Source: an uncultured Sphingomonas sp. (GTDB taxonomy: Bacteria > Pseudomonadota > Alphaproteobacteria > Sphingomonadales > Sphingomonadaceae). From it: DNA of 64,000 nt. The notes under the pieces were generated by a model, which was given only the letters and a program-made list of their open reading frames with translations, was not told the DNA's origin and did not search any database. Below, one piece after another: positions 15,884-23,972 of this stretch. Positions within the stretch are counted from its first letter, which is position 1; every line of letters starts with the position of its first letter. The DNA lies in assembly GCF_913062585.1 (NCBI RefSeq), contig NZ_CAJXWX010000016.1, positions 27,455 through 91,454 of the forward strand, in the 5' to 3' direction. The position numbers and the translations under genes were made by a program.

Positions 15884-18477
15884 TGGGCGTCCTTCGGACC
15901 AAGGGTGTAGATTTTAAGCTCGCGCGCCAGGGTAGCGGCATCCGCATCGCTCTGGATGGTGAGCGTGATGCTCTCGCCGGGCAACAGGTCGAAGCCGTCA
16001 TCGGAGGGCTCGGCGGGGGTGGTGCCGAAATTGACCTGCACCTGCCGCGCCAAGTTGCGCGCGGTCAGCGTCAGCTGCTTGCCCGCCCAGCGCGGGGTGA
16101 TGCCGGGCGCCGGGTATGTCATGTCGCGCGGGACCTTCCGCTCGACGATCTGGCGCGCGATGACCTTGTCGCCGTCGAACAGCTCGGCGACGGCATAGCT
16201 CGCCTCAGGCGCGGCGCCCGCGAACAGCGTCGCATCGGGGATGGTCGCAACATCGCTGGCCGAGGCGGCGGCCATGGTCACGCTGCCGCTTTGAGAGCCG
16301 AGCTTGCGGCCGTCCATGGCATAGCCGGTGACGCGCCAGCCGAGCGGTTTCGGCGTCGTGGCGTCGGAGATCAGCGCGATCCGCGTCGCGCCGGGCTTAG
16401 TCTCCGCCACGATCGTCTGGGGCGCGAAGAAGCGGCGCGCCTCGTGCTGGAGCATCTTGTCATGCCCGGTCCAGTCGATGCTCGACCAGCTGATCGCGGG
16501 CCAGCTGTCGTTGAGCTGCCAATAGAGCGAACCCAAAGTCACCGGTCGACACGCACGGTGGTGTCGCGCGGCAAGGCCGATGGCGCGCGCCTGCATCGCC
16601 TGGGACAGATAGACCAGATCGGCAAAGTCGCGCGGATCGCGCAGATTCTGCTTCAGGTAGAAGGTGATGCGGTCATTGCCTTCGCCGCTCAGGAACTTCT
16701 GGTGTGCCTTCATCACCGGGCTGTCGATGCGGAAATCCGCCGGATCGGCAAAGGTCGCGATGGTCGACAGGTCGGGGAAGGCCTGGAAGCCATATTCCGA
16801 CATGAAGCGCGGGCAGCTGTCGGTATAGCGCTCGACCGGCTTGGAGCCCGACCAGACATCCCAGAAATGGCGGTCGCCATTCTTGTCGGTGTCGGTCGGC
16901 CCTTCATAATCGGTCGAAGGCGAGCCGGGCCAATAGGGGATGCCGGGCGAATTCTTCACCACCGCATCGCGCAGTACGCGGTCGAACAGCACCGCCATGC
17001 CGGTGCCGATCCGTTCCTGCTCGTCCGCACCGACCGCCTTCTTGAATGCCTTGCGATCCGACCAGTTTTCCCAGCCCGACAGCACCTCGTTATTGCCCGC
17101 CCAGATGACGAGTGAGGGATGCGATTGCAGGCGCGCGACCTGTTCCTCGGCCTCGATACGGACATTGTCGCGGAATTTCGCATCGGGCGGCGTGACGGCG
17201 CCGCCGAACATGAAGTCCTGCCAGACCATCAGGCCCAGTTCGTCGGCGGCGTCGTAGAAGCTGTGCTCGGGATAATAGCCGCCGCCCCAGATGCGGACGA
17301 TATTCATGTTCGCCGCGACCGCCTTTTCCAGCATCTGACGCTCGGTCGTGGCGGCGACGCGTGCGGGGAAGGCGTCGAACGGGATGACGTTGCTGCCCTT
17401 GGCGAAGATGATGTTGCCGTTGACCTTCAGCCCGAAGCTGCCGTCTTTCCGCACCAGCTCGACGGTGCGCAGGCCGGTGCGCTTCTCGACCGTATCGGCA
17501 CCCGCCAGCGCCGCGTTCACGGTGTAGAGCGGATGCGCACCGAAGCCGACCGGCTGCCAGCGCTGGGGCTTGGCGATCGACACGGGGACGACCACGTCAT
17601 TCTCCCCCGGCTGGAGCGCGACGTCGCGGCGGACCCGGATGCGCTTGCCGTCGGGGCCGGTGACGGTCACGTCCATGCGGCCGGTCTGCGCCCGGTCCGC
17701 GACGACCGAGGCGCGGGCGAGGATGCGCGCCTCGGCATCGGTCAGCGCCTCCTGCTCGATGCGGAGGTTGTCGATGCGCGCGGCGTCCCATGCCTCCAGC
17801 CGGGCGGGGCGCCAGATGCCGATATCGACGATGCGCGGTGCCCAGTCCCAGCCATATTGGTATTTGGGCTTGCGGATATAGGGAGAGGTCTGAACGCCCT
17901 TGGGCTCATCGCCATAGGGGGAGTCATATTCGCCGGGCAGCGGATGCTTCTCGGCCAGCACCATTGGCTGGAGCGTCTTGATCGGCGAGGCGAAGGTCAC
18001 GACGATCTCGTTCGCGCCCGCCTTCAACAGCGGCTTGGCATCGGCCCGCCAGCGGCGATGGGCGTTGTCGGCGGACAGGAGCGGCTGGCCGTTCACGCTG
18101 ACCGTCGCGAAGGTGTCGAGCCCGTCGAACACCAGGTCCAGATGATCGCGGCGGAGCATCTCCGGCGTGACGTCCAGCGTCGTGCGATATTGCCAGCCGG
18201 TCAGGCCCGCCCATTGGATCGGGGCCTCGTTCGCGCCCTTATAGGGATCGGGGACGATCTTCGCGGCGATCAGGTCCTGCTGCACGCTGCCCGGTACGGT
18301 CGCGGCCAGCCAGGTCGCCGCCTGCGGATGTTCGCGCGCGGCGGCGGCATCCTGCGGGTCGATCCGCACCTGCCAGCGGTCGAGCGTCGCCACCGTCTTC
18401 GGTGCGGCCAGCGCGGGGGCCGCCATGGGCAGGGGGAGGGCGAGCGCAGCCAGGATCAGGCCGAGACGATGTTTCAA
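15880..18477 (-). CDS. GH2 beta-mannosidase, Sec-exported
   Basis: An 865-residue beta-mannosidase of the GH2 family, expected to remove the single beta-1,4 mannose of the N-glycan core. A signal peptide (MKHRLGLILAALALPLPMAAPALA) precedes the jelly-roll domain, which contains YQYGWDWAPR, typical of beta-mannosidases. The barrel has acid/base Glu464 in GNNEVLSGW and nucleophile Glu561 in FMSEYGFQ. The TTG at 18477 is preferred since GGGGAC lies six bases upstream and it gives a standard signal peptide; a GTG at 18510 is the alternative. It is the first gene of the five-gene operon, so the promoter lies between here and 18767. Confidence 0.9.
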   Translation of the reverse strand: MKHRLGLILAALALPLPMAAPALAAPKTVATLDRWQVRIDPQDAAAAREHPQAATWLAATVPGSVQQDLIAAKIVPDPYKGANEAPIQWAGLTGWQYRTTLDVTPEMLRRDHLDLVFDGLDTFATVSVNGQPLLSADNAHRRWRADAKPLLKAGANEIVVTFASPIKTLQPMVLAEKHPLPGEYDSPYGDEPKGVQTSPYIRKPKYQYGWDWAPRIVDIGIWRPARLEAWDAARIDNLRIEQEALTDAEARILARASVVADRAQTGRMDVTVTGPDGKRIRVRRDVALQPGENDVVVPVSIAKPQRWQPVGFGAHPLYTVNAALAGADTVEKRTGLRTVELVRKDGSFGLKVNGNIIFAKGSNVIPFDAFPARVAATTERQMLEKAVAANMNIVRIWGGGYYPEHSFYDAADELGLMVWQDFMFGGAVTPPDAKFRDNVRIEAEEQVARLQSHPSLVIWAGNNEVLSGWENWSDRKAFKKAVGADEQERIGTGMAVLFDRVLRDAVVKNSPGIPYWPGSPSTDYEGPTDTDKNGDRHFWDVWSGSKPVERYTDSCPRFMSEYGFQAFPDLSTIATFADPADFRIDSPVMKAHQKFLSGEGNDRITFYLKQNLRDPRDFADLVYLSQAMQARAIGLAARHHRACRPVTLGSLYWQLNDSWPAISWSSIDWTGHDKMLQHEARRFFAPQTIVAETKPGATRIALISDATTPKPLGWRVTGYAMDGRKLGSQSGSVTMAAASASDVATIPDATLFAGAAPEASYAVAELFDGDKVIARQIVERKVPRDMTYPAPGITPRWAGKQLTLTARNLARQVQVNFGTTPAEPSDDGFDLLPGESITLTIQSDADAATLARELKIYTLGPKDAQ

Positions 18478-18660
18478 GACGATGTCCCCGAAGCTTGCGT
18501 CTCCGCGCACGCCGGGTCGGGCAGGGCGAAGCCGATGGAAGGAAGCGTATCACGGGCGGTGACGCACGCGGCGCGCGCCGCAAGGATGGGCAAAACCCCC
18601 CTTCTTGTCAGGCTGTTCTGCGCCATCCTTCACCCCGCTGATCACCGGCTTGTCGTGTGC

Positions 18661-18688
18661 CGGTATTCTCATGATATGTTTTGGTATC
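18661..18688 (+). promoter_or_regulatory. Triple TGGTATT-like direct repeat upstream of the glycosidase operon
   Basis: CGGTATT (18661-18667), TGATATG (18672-18678) and TGGTATC (18682-18688) repeat with spacings of 4 and 3 bp. This resembles the TGGTATT-N4-TGGTATT box described for NagQ-type GntR regulators of GlcNAc genes. The same stretch also forms an inverted repeat, ATGATA/TATCAT with an 8-bp spacer (18671-18690). It lies about 185 bp upstream of the beta-mannosidase start, in a 290-bp region with no gene. It may place the glycosidase operon under the GntR protein encoded at 27872. Confidence 0.45.
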
Positions 18689-18767
18689 ATGGCAAGGCAG
18701 GCGGGGGGCGTCCACTCCTTTTATGGTCGGCAAGGGGCCGGTATCGCCCCTGCAACCGATTGACGGT

Positions 18768-19760
18768 TCAGTGCGCCATGCCGAGCGCCAGCAAGCCGAT
18801 GATCCAGATCAGCAAAACCATCGCCGCCATGACCGAGACGACCAGCGTCATGAGCAGGCCCGACACCAGCCCCAGGCGATAGGCGCCGCGTATCTGTAGA
18901 AACAGATGCACCGGAAAGGCGAGCATCAACAGCCCCAGGCCGGGCAGATGCGCCAGCCTGGTCCACAGGATCATCACGACCATCAGCAGGCTGACGAAGC
19001 TGAGCGAATAGGTGACGAACACCGCATGGTCGAACATCGCCAGTCCGCGCTTCCATAGGAAGAACAGGCGCATGAACGGCATCGACAACAGGATCAGCGC
19101 CCAGGAGAATTTATAACCGTTCGCCTCCATCTTGAAGAGGAGGAATTCGGGGTCGCGAATGGCATGGGCGATCTTGGCGTCGAGCGATGCCCAGCCGGTG
19201 ATGACCCGTTCCTGATGCTCGCCATGGCCGGCGTCCGTCTCCTCTCCGCCGCCCAGCGCCATGGCGGTCAAGTCCATGCCGCGCTTCTGCTCGACCAGTT
19301 GCGCCCGCTCTTGATCCAGCGTGGTGGTGTCGCGCCGGGCGGCGACCGCGGCAGCGCGCGCCCGGTCGATGACTGCGATACGCTGGTCGGTCTTGGCGAT
19401 TTCGGCGCGTAGCTCGGTCGCGGTTTCCTTCGTGCCGGCGGGATGGAAGGTGCCGAAGCCGCCCAACACCGAATAGGCGACGTACAGCAGGAAGACGCTG
19501 AACAGATAGAGCGCCAGCGGTGAAAGGAAACGCCGTCGCTCGCCCGCGATGTAGCGGCGGGTCAGCTCACCGGGCCTGGTGACGAGCATCGCCATGGTCC
19601 GCCACACCTGCCCCTCGACATGCAGGACGCCGTGGCTGAAATCATGCCACCATGCGCCCAGGGTGCGGTGGATATGGGTCGATTGACCGCAAGCGTGGCA
19701 ATATTCGCCGACCAGTGCGGTCCGGCAATTCAGGCAATGATGTCCGGCCTCTACGTGCAT
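18768..19760 (-). CDS. DUF3667 family membrane protein
   Basis: A 330-residue protein of unknown function. The N-terminus has a zinc-ribbon-like pair CLNC and YCHACGQ, followed by a DUF3667 core with HDFSHGVLHVEGQVWRTMAMLVTRPGELTRRYIAGER. A hydrophobic segment (YLFSVFLLYVAYSVL) precedes a polar, partly coiled-coil stretch of about 100 residues rich in Arg, Glu and Ala. At least four more membrane segments close the protein. The ATG at 19760 has GGGGGTGG close upstream; a GTG at 19796 is an alternative. It is 78 bp downstream of the antiporter gene on the same strand. No link to glycan use is evident. Confidence 0.8.
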   Translation of the reverse strand: MHVEAGHHCLNCRTALVGEYCHACGQSTHIHRTLGAWWHDFSHGVLHVEGQVWRTMAMLVTRPGELTRRYIAGERRRFLSPLALYLFSVFLLYVAYSVLGGFGTFHPAGTKETATELRAEIAKTDQRIAVIDRARAAAVAARRDTTTLDQERAQLVEQKRGMDLTAMALGGGEETDAGHGEHQERVITGWASLDAKIAHAIRDPEFLLFKMEANGYKFSWALILLSMPFMRLFFLWKRGLAMFDHAVFVTYSLSFVSLLMVVMILWTRLAHLPGLGLLMLAFPVHLFLQIRGAYRLGLVSGLLMTLVVSVMAAMVLLIWIIGLLALGMAH

Positions 19761-19838
19761 TCCACCCCCATGATGCGAACCCCGTGTGCAAGACACGATA
19801 ATGTGCCGATCCGTGCAAGCTCAAAGATGCCGGTGCGC

Positions 19839-21470
19839 TCAGCTCCGCGTGGCCAGGCGGGTGTCGATCAGGTCCAGCTCGCGACCGAATTTCTGCGCCG
19901 TTTCCGACCCGATCGCCCGCGCGTTCAGCAACTCGAAGACCACGCGCCGCTCGGCGCGGATCGCGGCGAGGCGCATCTTGCGCTCCACTTCTTCGAACCG
20001 GCGGGCATCGGAATCGGCATCGCCCTCCAGCGTGTCGATCCGATTGCGATAGCCGTCCATCAGCCGCGCGGCGATCTCGACATATTGGTCGGCATCGTCG
20101 CGCCCTTCGGCCATTTCATGCTGGAGCCGCTCCAACTCGGCGATCGCGGCCTTGGCGGTCGCGAGGCGGGTGCGGTCGAGTTCGCTTGCCCCGTCCTCGG
20201 TCGGCAGGGCCAGGCCGTGCAGCAGGAGCGGCAGGGTCAGGCTGGCGATCACCAGCGACGACAGGATGACGCCGCAGGCCAGGAAGATGACGAGGTCGCG
20301 CGCCGGAAAGGGTGTGCCGTCGCCCAGGGTCAGCGGCAGGGTCAGCGCACCCGCCAGCGTGATCGCGCCGCGCGCCCCCGCAACCGACATGGCGGTGATG
20401 ACGCGGCGCGGCGGGCTGGTCGGGTTGGGCAGATGCCGCTGGCGGAACAGGGTCAGGCGCAGCGCGACCCAGGTCCAGGCGAAACGCAAGCCCGCCAGCC
20501 CCGCGACGATGGCCAGCACATACAGCCCCAGCCACCACAGGGACGCGTGCCCGGTCAGCATCACCGTGTCGCGCGCGCCAGCAAAGACCTGCGGCAATTG
20601 CTCGCCCAGCAGCACGAAGATGATGCCGTTCAGGGTGAATTGCAGCATGTCCCACACCGCCTGGCGACGGATGCGGATCGCGGCCTTCACGCCCGACGAG
20701 ACGTTCGTGAAGGACATGGCGATGCCCGCCGCCGCCGCCGCCAGCACGCCCGAGCTTTCGATATGCTCGGCGACCAGATAGGCGGCGAAGGGGATCAGCA
20801 GGCTGACCAGGATGTTCGACCCGCTATCGTCCCCAAACTGCCGCGCGAAGCGGTTCTTGGCCGTCACCGTGCCCCAGGCGATGGCCACGCCCAGCCCCAC
20901 GCCCGATACCGCCATCCACAGGAAGGTCAGCCCGGCATGGGTGAGCGAAAAGGTGCCGGTCAGCGCGGCGGCGACGGCGAAGCGCAGGCACACCAGGCCC
21001 GAGGCGTCGTTGAGCAGCGACTCCCCCTCCAATATGTGCATCATGCGCTTGGGGATCGGGGCCTTTTGCGCGATGGCGGACACCGCGATCGGATCGGTTG
21101 GCGAGACGACGGCGGCGAGCGCAAAGGCCACCGCATAGGGGATGGCGGGGATCATCCAGTGGATGAACAGCCCCATGCCCAGCACCGTCAGGAAGACGAG
21201 GCCCAGCGCCAGCCCCAGTACCGCGCCCGCATCGCGGAACAGCTCGTCCTTCGGGATGCGCCAGCCATCGAGGAACAGGAGCGGCGGCACGAACAGCAGG
21301 AAGAAGATTTCCGGATCCAGCTCGACCCGGACCCGCGCGATCCCGCCGATCACCGCGCCCAGCGCGATCTGGACCAGCGGGCGGGGCAGGGCGGCGGGCA
21401 GCAGGCGCGAGACGACCCCGCTCAGCACGACGGCGAACAGGAGGAACAGGCTAAGCGTGACGATGTCCAA
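19839..21470 (-). CDS. CPA1-family Na+/H+ antiporter
   Basis: A 543-residue inner-membrane cation/proton antiporter. About 12 transmembrane segments are visible, including FFLLFVPPLLFLDGWRIP, VVSPTDPIAVSAI and EGESLLNDASGLV; the last two carry the acidic and polar residues of the ion site. A cytosolic C-terminal tail of about 120 residues is charged and helical (ELERLQHEMAEGRDDADQY). The TTG at 21470 (LDIVTLSLFLLF) is preferred: it starts directly before the first membrane segment and has AAAGG upstream, while the frame upstream of it is not membrane-like. It would exchange sodium or potassium for protons and regulate internal pH. Confidence 0.87.
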   Translation of the reverse strand: MDIVTLSLFLLFAVVLSGVVSRLLPAALPRPLVQIALGAVIGGIARVRVELDPEIFFLLFVPPLLFLDGWRIPKDELFRDAGAVLGLALGLVFLTVLGMGLFIHWMIPAIPYAVAFALAAVVSPTDPIAVSAIAQKAPIPKRMMHILEGESLLNDASGLVCLRFAVAAALTGTFSLTHAGLTFLWMAVSGVGLGVAIAWGTVTAKNRFARQFGDDSGSNILVSLLIPFAAYLVAEHIESSGVLAAAAAGIAMSFTNVSSGVKAAIRIRRQAVWDMLQFTLNGIIFVLLGEQLPQVFAGARDTVMLTGHASLWWLGLYVLAIVAGLAGLRFAWTWVALRLTLFRQRHLPNPTSPPRRVITAMSVAGARGAITLAGALTLPLTLGDGTPFPARDLVIFLACGVILSSLVIASLTLPLLLHGLALPTEDGASELDRTRLATAKAAIAELERLQHEMAEGRDDADQYVEIAARLMDGYRNRIDTLEGDADSDARRFEEVERKMRLAAIRAERRVVFELLNARAIGSETAQKFGRELDLIDTRLATRS

Positions 21471-21684
21471 TCGGGGACCTTTCGGGTGCAGCGGTTGGAG
21501 CGGCCATGGCGTCAGGCGGCATGGCCGAGGATCAGCGAGACGGAGGCCGAATCGCGCGAGGTCCCTTGAATGACATGCGCGGCAAGGGTGGTTCAACCCG
21601 TTAAACGGCTTTCATAGGTTGACCCGTCTATGCTCATTCCCCCCGGAAGAGGCGCGCGCGCGTCGGAGGGGGCGCTATCGGGAG

Positions 21685-21737
21685 GGCGACACCCCTCCGT
21701 CACGGCTTCGCCCTGCCACCTCCCCTTCCAGGGGAGG
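21685..21737. repeat. Palindromic intergenic repeat element
   Basis: A GC-rich stretch downstream of the GT4 gene ends in a hairpin with arms CCTCCCCT (21719-21726) and AGGGGAGG (21730-21737). The composition (blocks of CCCCTCC and GGGAGG) is like the elements at 23872 and 43329 but the sequence differs. It may act as a terminator for the minus-strand gene ending at 21744, though no U-tract is present. Confidence 0.5.
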
Positions 21738-21743
21738 AATGGC

Positions 21744-22772
21744 TTATGCCGCCGCGCGCATCGTCCGGTCGATCGGGGCGAGCGCCGCCAGGAACTGCTC
21801 GGCGCTCGCCCGCCAGGTGAAGCCCTGGCCATAGGCGGCGCATGTCGCGCGATCGAGGGTCAGCGCGCCGGCGATCGCCTGGTCCAGCGTTTCGTCCATC
21901 ACCCCGACCTCGGGGCTCAACACATCGCGCGGGCCGGTGACCGGAAACGCCGCGACGGGCGTGCCGCAGGCCAGCGCCTCGATCATCACCAGCCCGAAGG
22001 TGTCGGTCCGGCTGGGGAAGACGAAGACATCCGCCGCGCGGTAGATGGCGGCCAGTTCCTCGCCGAACTTCGCGCCCAGGAAATGGACGTGCGGATATTC
22101 CGCCGCCAGCGCCGCTCGTGCGGGGCCGTCGCCGACCACCACCTTGGCGCCGGGCATGTCGGTCGCCAGGAAGGCGGCGATGTTCTTTTCCACCGCAACG
22201 CGGCCTGCATAAAGCTGCACCGGGCCGGACAGGCTGTCGACAAAGGCGTCGCGCGGACCATCGGGGCGGAAGAGCGCGGTGTCCACGCCGCGACCCCAAT
22301 GGCGGCTTTGCGGCAGGTCATGCGCGGCGAGCGTCGCGGCGACGCTGGGCGTCGAGGCCAGGATTGCGGAGGACGGCGTATGGAACCAGCGGACATAGCG
22401 CCATACGAATTCGGGGCTCACCGCCTTGATCCGCGCCGCTACATATTCGGGGAACTGGGTGTGATAGGCGGTGGTGAAGGGCAGGTCCTGCACCATGCAC
22501 CAGCGCCGTGCGAGCAGGCCCAGCGGCCCTTCGGTCGCGATATGGACTGCATCGGGCAGGAAATGGCCGAGCGTGCGTCCGACCACCCCGGGGCCGGGCA
22601 GGGCCAGCCGGATCTCGGGATAGGTCGGGCAGGGGAGCGAGGCATAGCGATCCGGCGACACGACGCACAGTTCATGCCCCATCGCGCGCAGCTCGGCCGA
22701 TACGGATTGCAGTGTGCGGACTACGCCGTTTACCTGAGGGCTCCAGGCGTCGGTGACGATCGCGATCCGCAT
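21744..22772 (-). CDS. GT4 glycosyltransferase, Agt/MgtA-like
   Basis: A 342-residue GT-B glycosyltransferase beginning MRIAIVTDAWSPQVNGVVRTL, the signature of the group that glycosylates diacylglycerol or phosphatidylinositol-type lipid acceptors. The donor domain has YAGRVAVEKNIAAFL and SRTDTFGLVMIEALACGTPV. It follows the metallophosphoesterase gene after 17 bp. That pairing matches the plcP-agt gene pair known from phosphorus-limited bacteria, in which PlcP frees diacylglycerol and Agt glycosylates it. By that reading the product is a phosphorus-free glycolipid in the membrane. A role in surface glycan synthesis remains possible. Confidence 0.85.
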   Translation of the reverse strand: MRIAIVTDAWSPQVNGVVRTLQSVSAELRAMGHELCVVSPDRYASLPCPTYPEIRLALPGPGVVGRTLGHFLPDAVHIATEGPLGLLARRWCMVQDLPFTTAYHTQFPEYVAARIKAVSPEFVWRYVRWFHTPSSAILASTPSVAATLAAHDLPQSRHWGRGVDTALFRPDGPRDAFVDSLSGPVQLYAGRVAVEKNIAAFLATDMPGAKVVVGDGPARAALAAEYPHVHFLGAKFGEELAAIYRAADVFVFPSRTDTFGLVMIEALACGTPVAAFPVTGPRDVLSPEVGVMDETLDQAIAGALTLDRATCAAYGQGFTWRASAEQFLAALAPIDRTMRAAA

Positions 22773-22789
22773 CCCAGTGGTTCCCCGTG

Positions 22790-23734
22790 TCAGGCGGCGA
22801 TGGTGGCCGGAGCCGGGGCGGCCGGGGTCGGACGCTGGCGCCGCGCTTCCATTTCCTCGGCCCAGTGCAGGATTTCCATCGTGCCGTCGAAATGTTCGAC
22901 CAGCGCGGTGCAGCCCTCCACCCAGTCGCCGTCGTTATAATAGGTAACGCCACCGATCTCGCGAATTTCCGCCGTGTGGATATGGCCGCACACGACCCCG
23001 TCGACGCCGCGCGCGCCGGCCGCATGGGCGACCACGTCCTCGAAATGCGAAATGAAGGCGACGGCGTTCTTGACCTTGGCCTTGGCGTGCTTGGACAGCG
23101 ACCAATAGGGGCGCTTCATCCAGCGGCGAACGATGTTCACCCAGCGGTTGACCTCCATCAGCGCGGTATAGGCGAAGTCGCCGACATGGGCGAGCCAGCG
23201 ATGCGCCAGGGTGATCGCATCGAACTCGTCGCCATGCAGGATCAGCAGACGGCGGCCATCCGCCGTCTCGTGGATCGCCTTGCGGCAGATGGCGATGCCG
23301 CCGAAATCCATGCCGGTGAACTGGCGGAAGATCTCGTCGTGATTGCCGGGGATATAGACGACACGGGTGCCGCGCTTGGCGCGCTTGAGCAGCCGCCAGA
23401 CCACGTCGTTATGCGCGGCGGGCCAGTAGAATTTCTTCTTCAGCCGCCAGCCGTCGATCATGTCGCCGACCAGATACATGGTCTCGCTGTCGACATGGTC
23501 GAGGAAGTCGATCAGCATCTCGGCATTGCAGCCGCGTGTGCCGAGATGGACGTCCGAGATCCAGATGGTGCGATAGCGCCGACGCTCATTGCCTTCCGGC
23601 TCGGGCGTCACGGGTGCACGGGGGATGAAGTCGAGGATGGCGGCGTCTTCGTGCAACGAACCATCGATCGGAATGCTGGTGATCGGCATCGGCGTTCCCC
23701 CACGCTTGGGCGTTGGGGATGTCATAGCCGTCAT
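22790..23734 (-). CDS. Metallophosphoesterase, PlcP/LpxH-like
   Basis: A 314-residue calcineurin-type phosphoesterase with all five metal-site blocks: SDVHLG, GDMIDGW, PGNHDE, HGDEFD and GHIHTAE. Such proteins are often annotated as UDP-2,3-diacylglucosamine hydrolase, but this one is longer than LpxH and lies directly upstream of an Agt-like transferase. That context fits PlcP, a phospholipase C that degrades phospholipids when phosphorus is short. Three starts are possible; ATG at 23689 has GGGGGA six bases upstream and would fit a promoter overlapping the Pho-box-like repeat, while 23734 gives the longest protein. Membrane association is expected to be peripheral, as no signal peptide is seen. 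Confidence 0.85.
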   Translation of the reverse strand: MTAMTSPTPKRGGTPMPITSIPIDGSLHEDAAILDFIPRAPVTPEPEGNERRRYRTIWISDVHLGTRGCNAEMLIDFLDHVDSETMYLVGDMIDGWRLKKKFYWPAAHNDVVWRLLKRAKRGTRVVYIPGNHDEIFRQFTGMDFGGIAICRKAIHETADGRRLLILHGDEFDAITLAHRWLAHVGDFAYTALMEVNRWVNIVRRWMKRPYWSLSKHAKAKVKNAVAFISHFEDVVAHAAGARGVDGVVCGHIHTAEIREIGGVTYYNDGDWVEGCTALVEHFDGTMEILHWAEEMEARRQRPTPAAPAPATIAA

Positions 23735-23747
23735 CTGTTACGCCCGC

Positions 23748-23776
23748 GTCGCAGATCGGTGACAGGTGCGCAGCAG
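23748..23776 (-). promoter_or_regulatory. Pho-box-like tandem repeat
   Basis: On the minus strand, CTGCTGC, CTGTCAC and CTGCGAC follow each other with 4-bp spacers, an 11-bp period. The last two units (23765-23748) match the PhoB half-site pattern CTGTCAY-N4-CTGTNAY with two mismatches. The site lies just upstream of the PlcP-like gene. It supports induction by phosphate starvation. The distance to a -10 element is unclear: a TATGAC lies at 23726-23721, one helical turn further than usual. Confidence 0.5.
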
Positions 23777-23871
23777 TTTAATGACTCGTTAAAGTCAGTG
23801 CCGAGAAAAGCCCGCCGATCCCGATGGACCGACGGGCCTCTCTCGTTCGCAAAGCCTGGTGGGATTCACGC

Positions 23872-23961
23872 CCCTCCCGCAAGCGGGAGGGAATGCCCCA
23901 AGCGATAGTCTCTGCGAGGCTCCTTGCCCTCCCCTCGGTCCCCTCCCGCCTGCGGGAGGGG
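23872..23961. repeat. Pair of REP-like hairpins
   Basis: Two near-identical hairpins lie 48 bp apart: CCCTCCCGC/GCGGGAGGG (23872-23891, loop AA) and CCCCTCCCGC/GCGGGAGGGG (23940-23961, loop CT). Such paired palindromes are typical of REP/BIME elements found between genes of sphingomonads. They sit directly after the TonB receptor gene (stop at 23973) and may protect or end its mRNA. Confidence 0.65.
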
Positions 23962-23972
23962 ATGCAGAAGGC

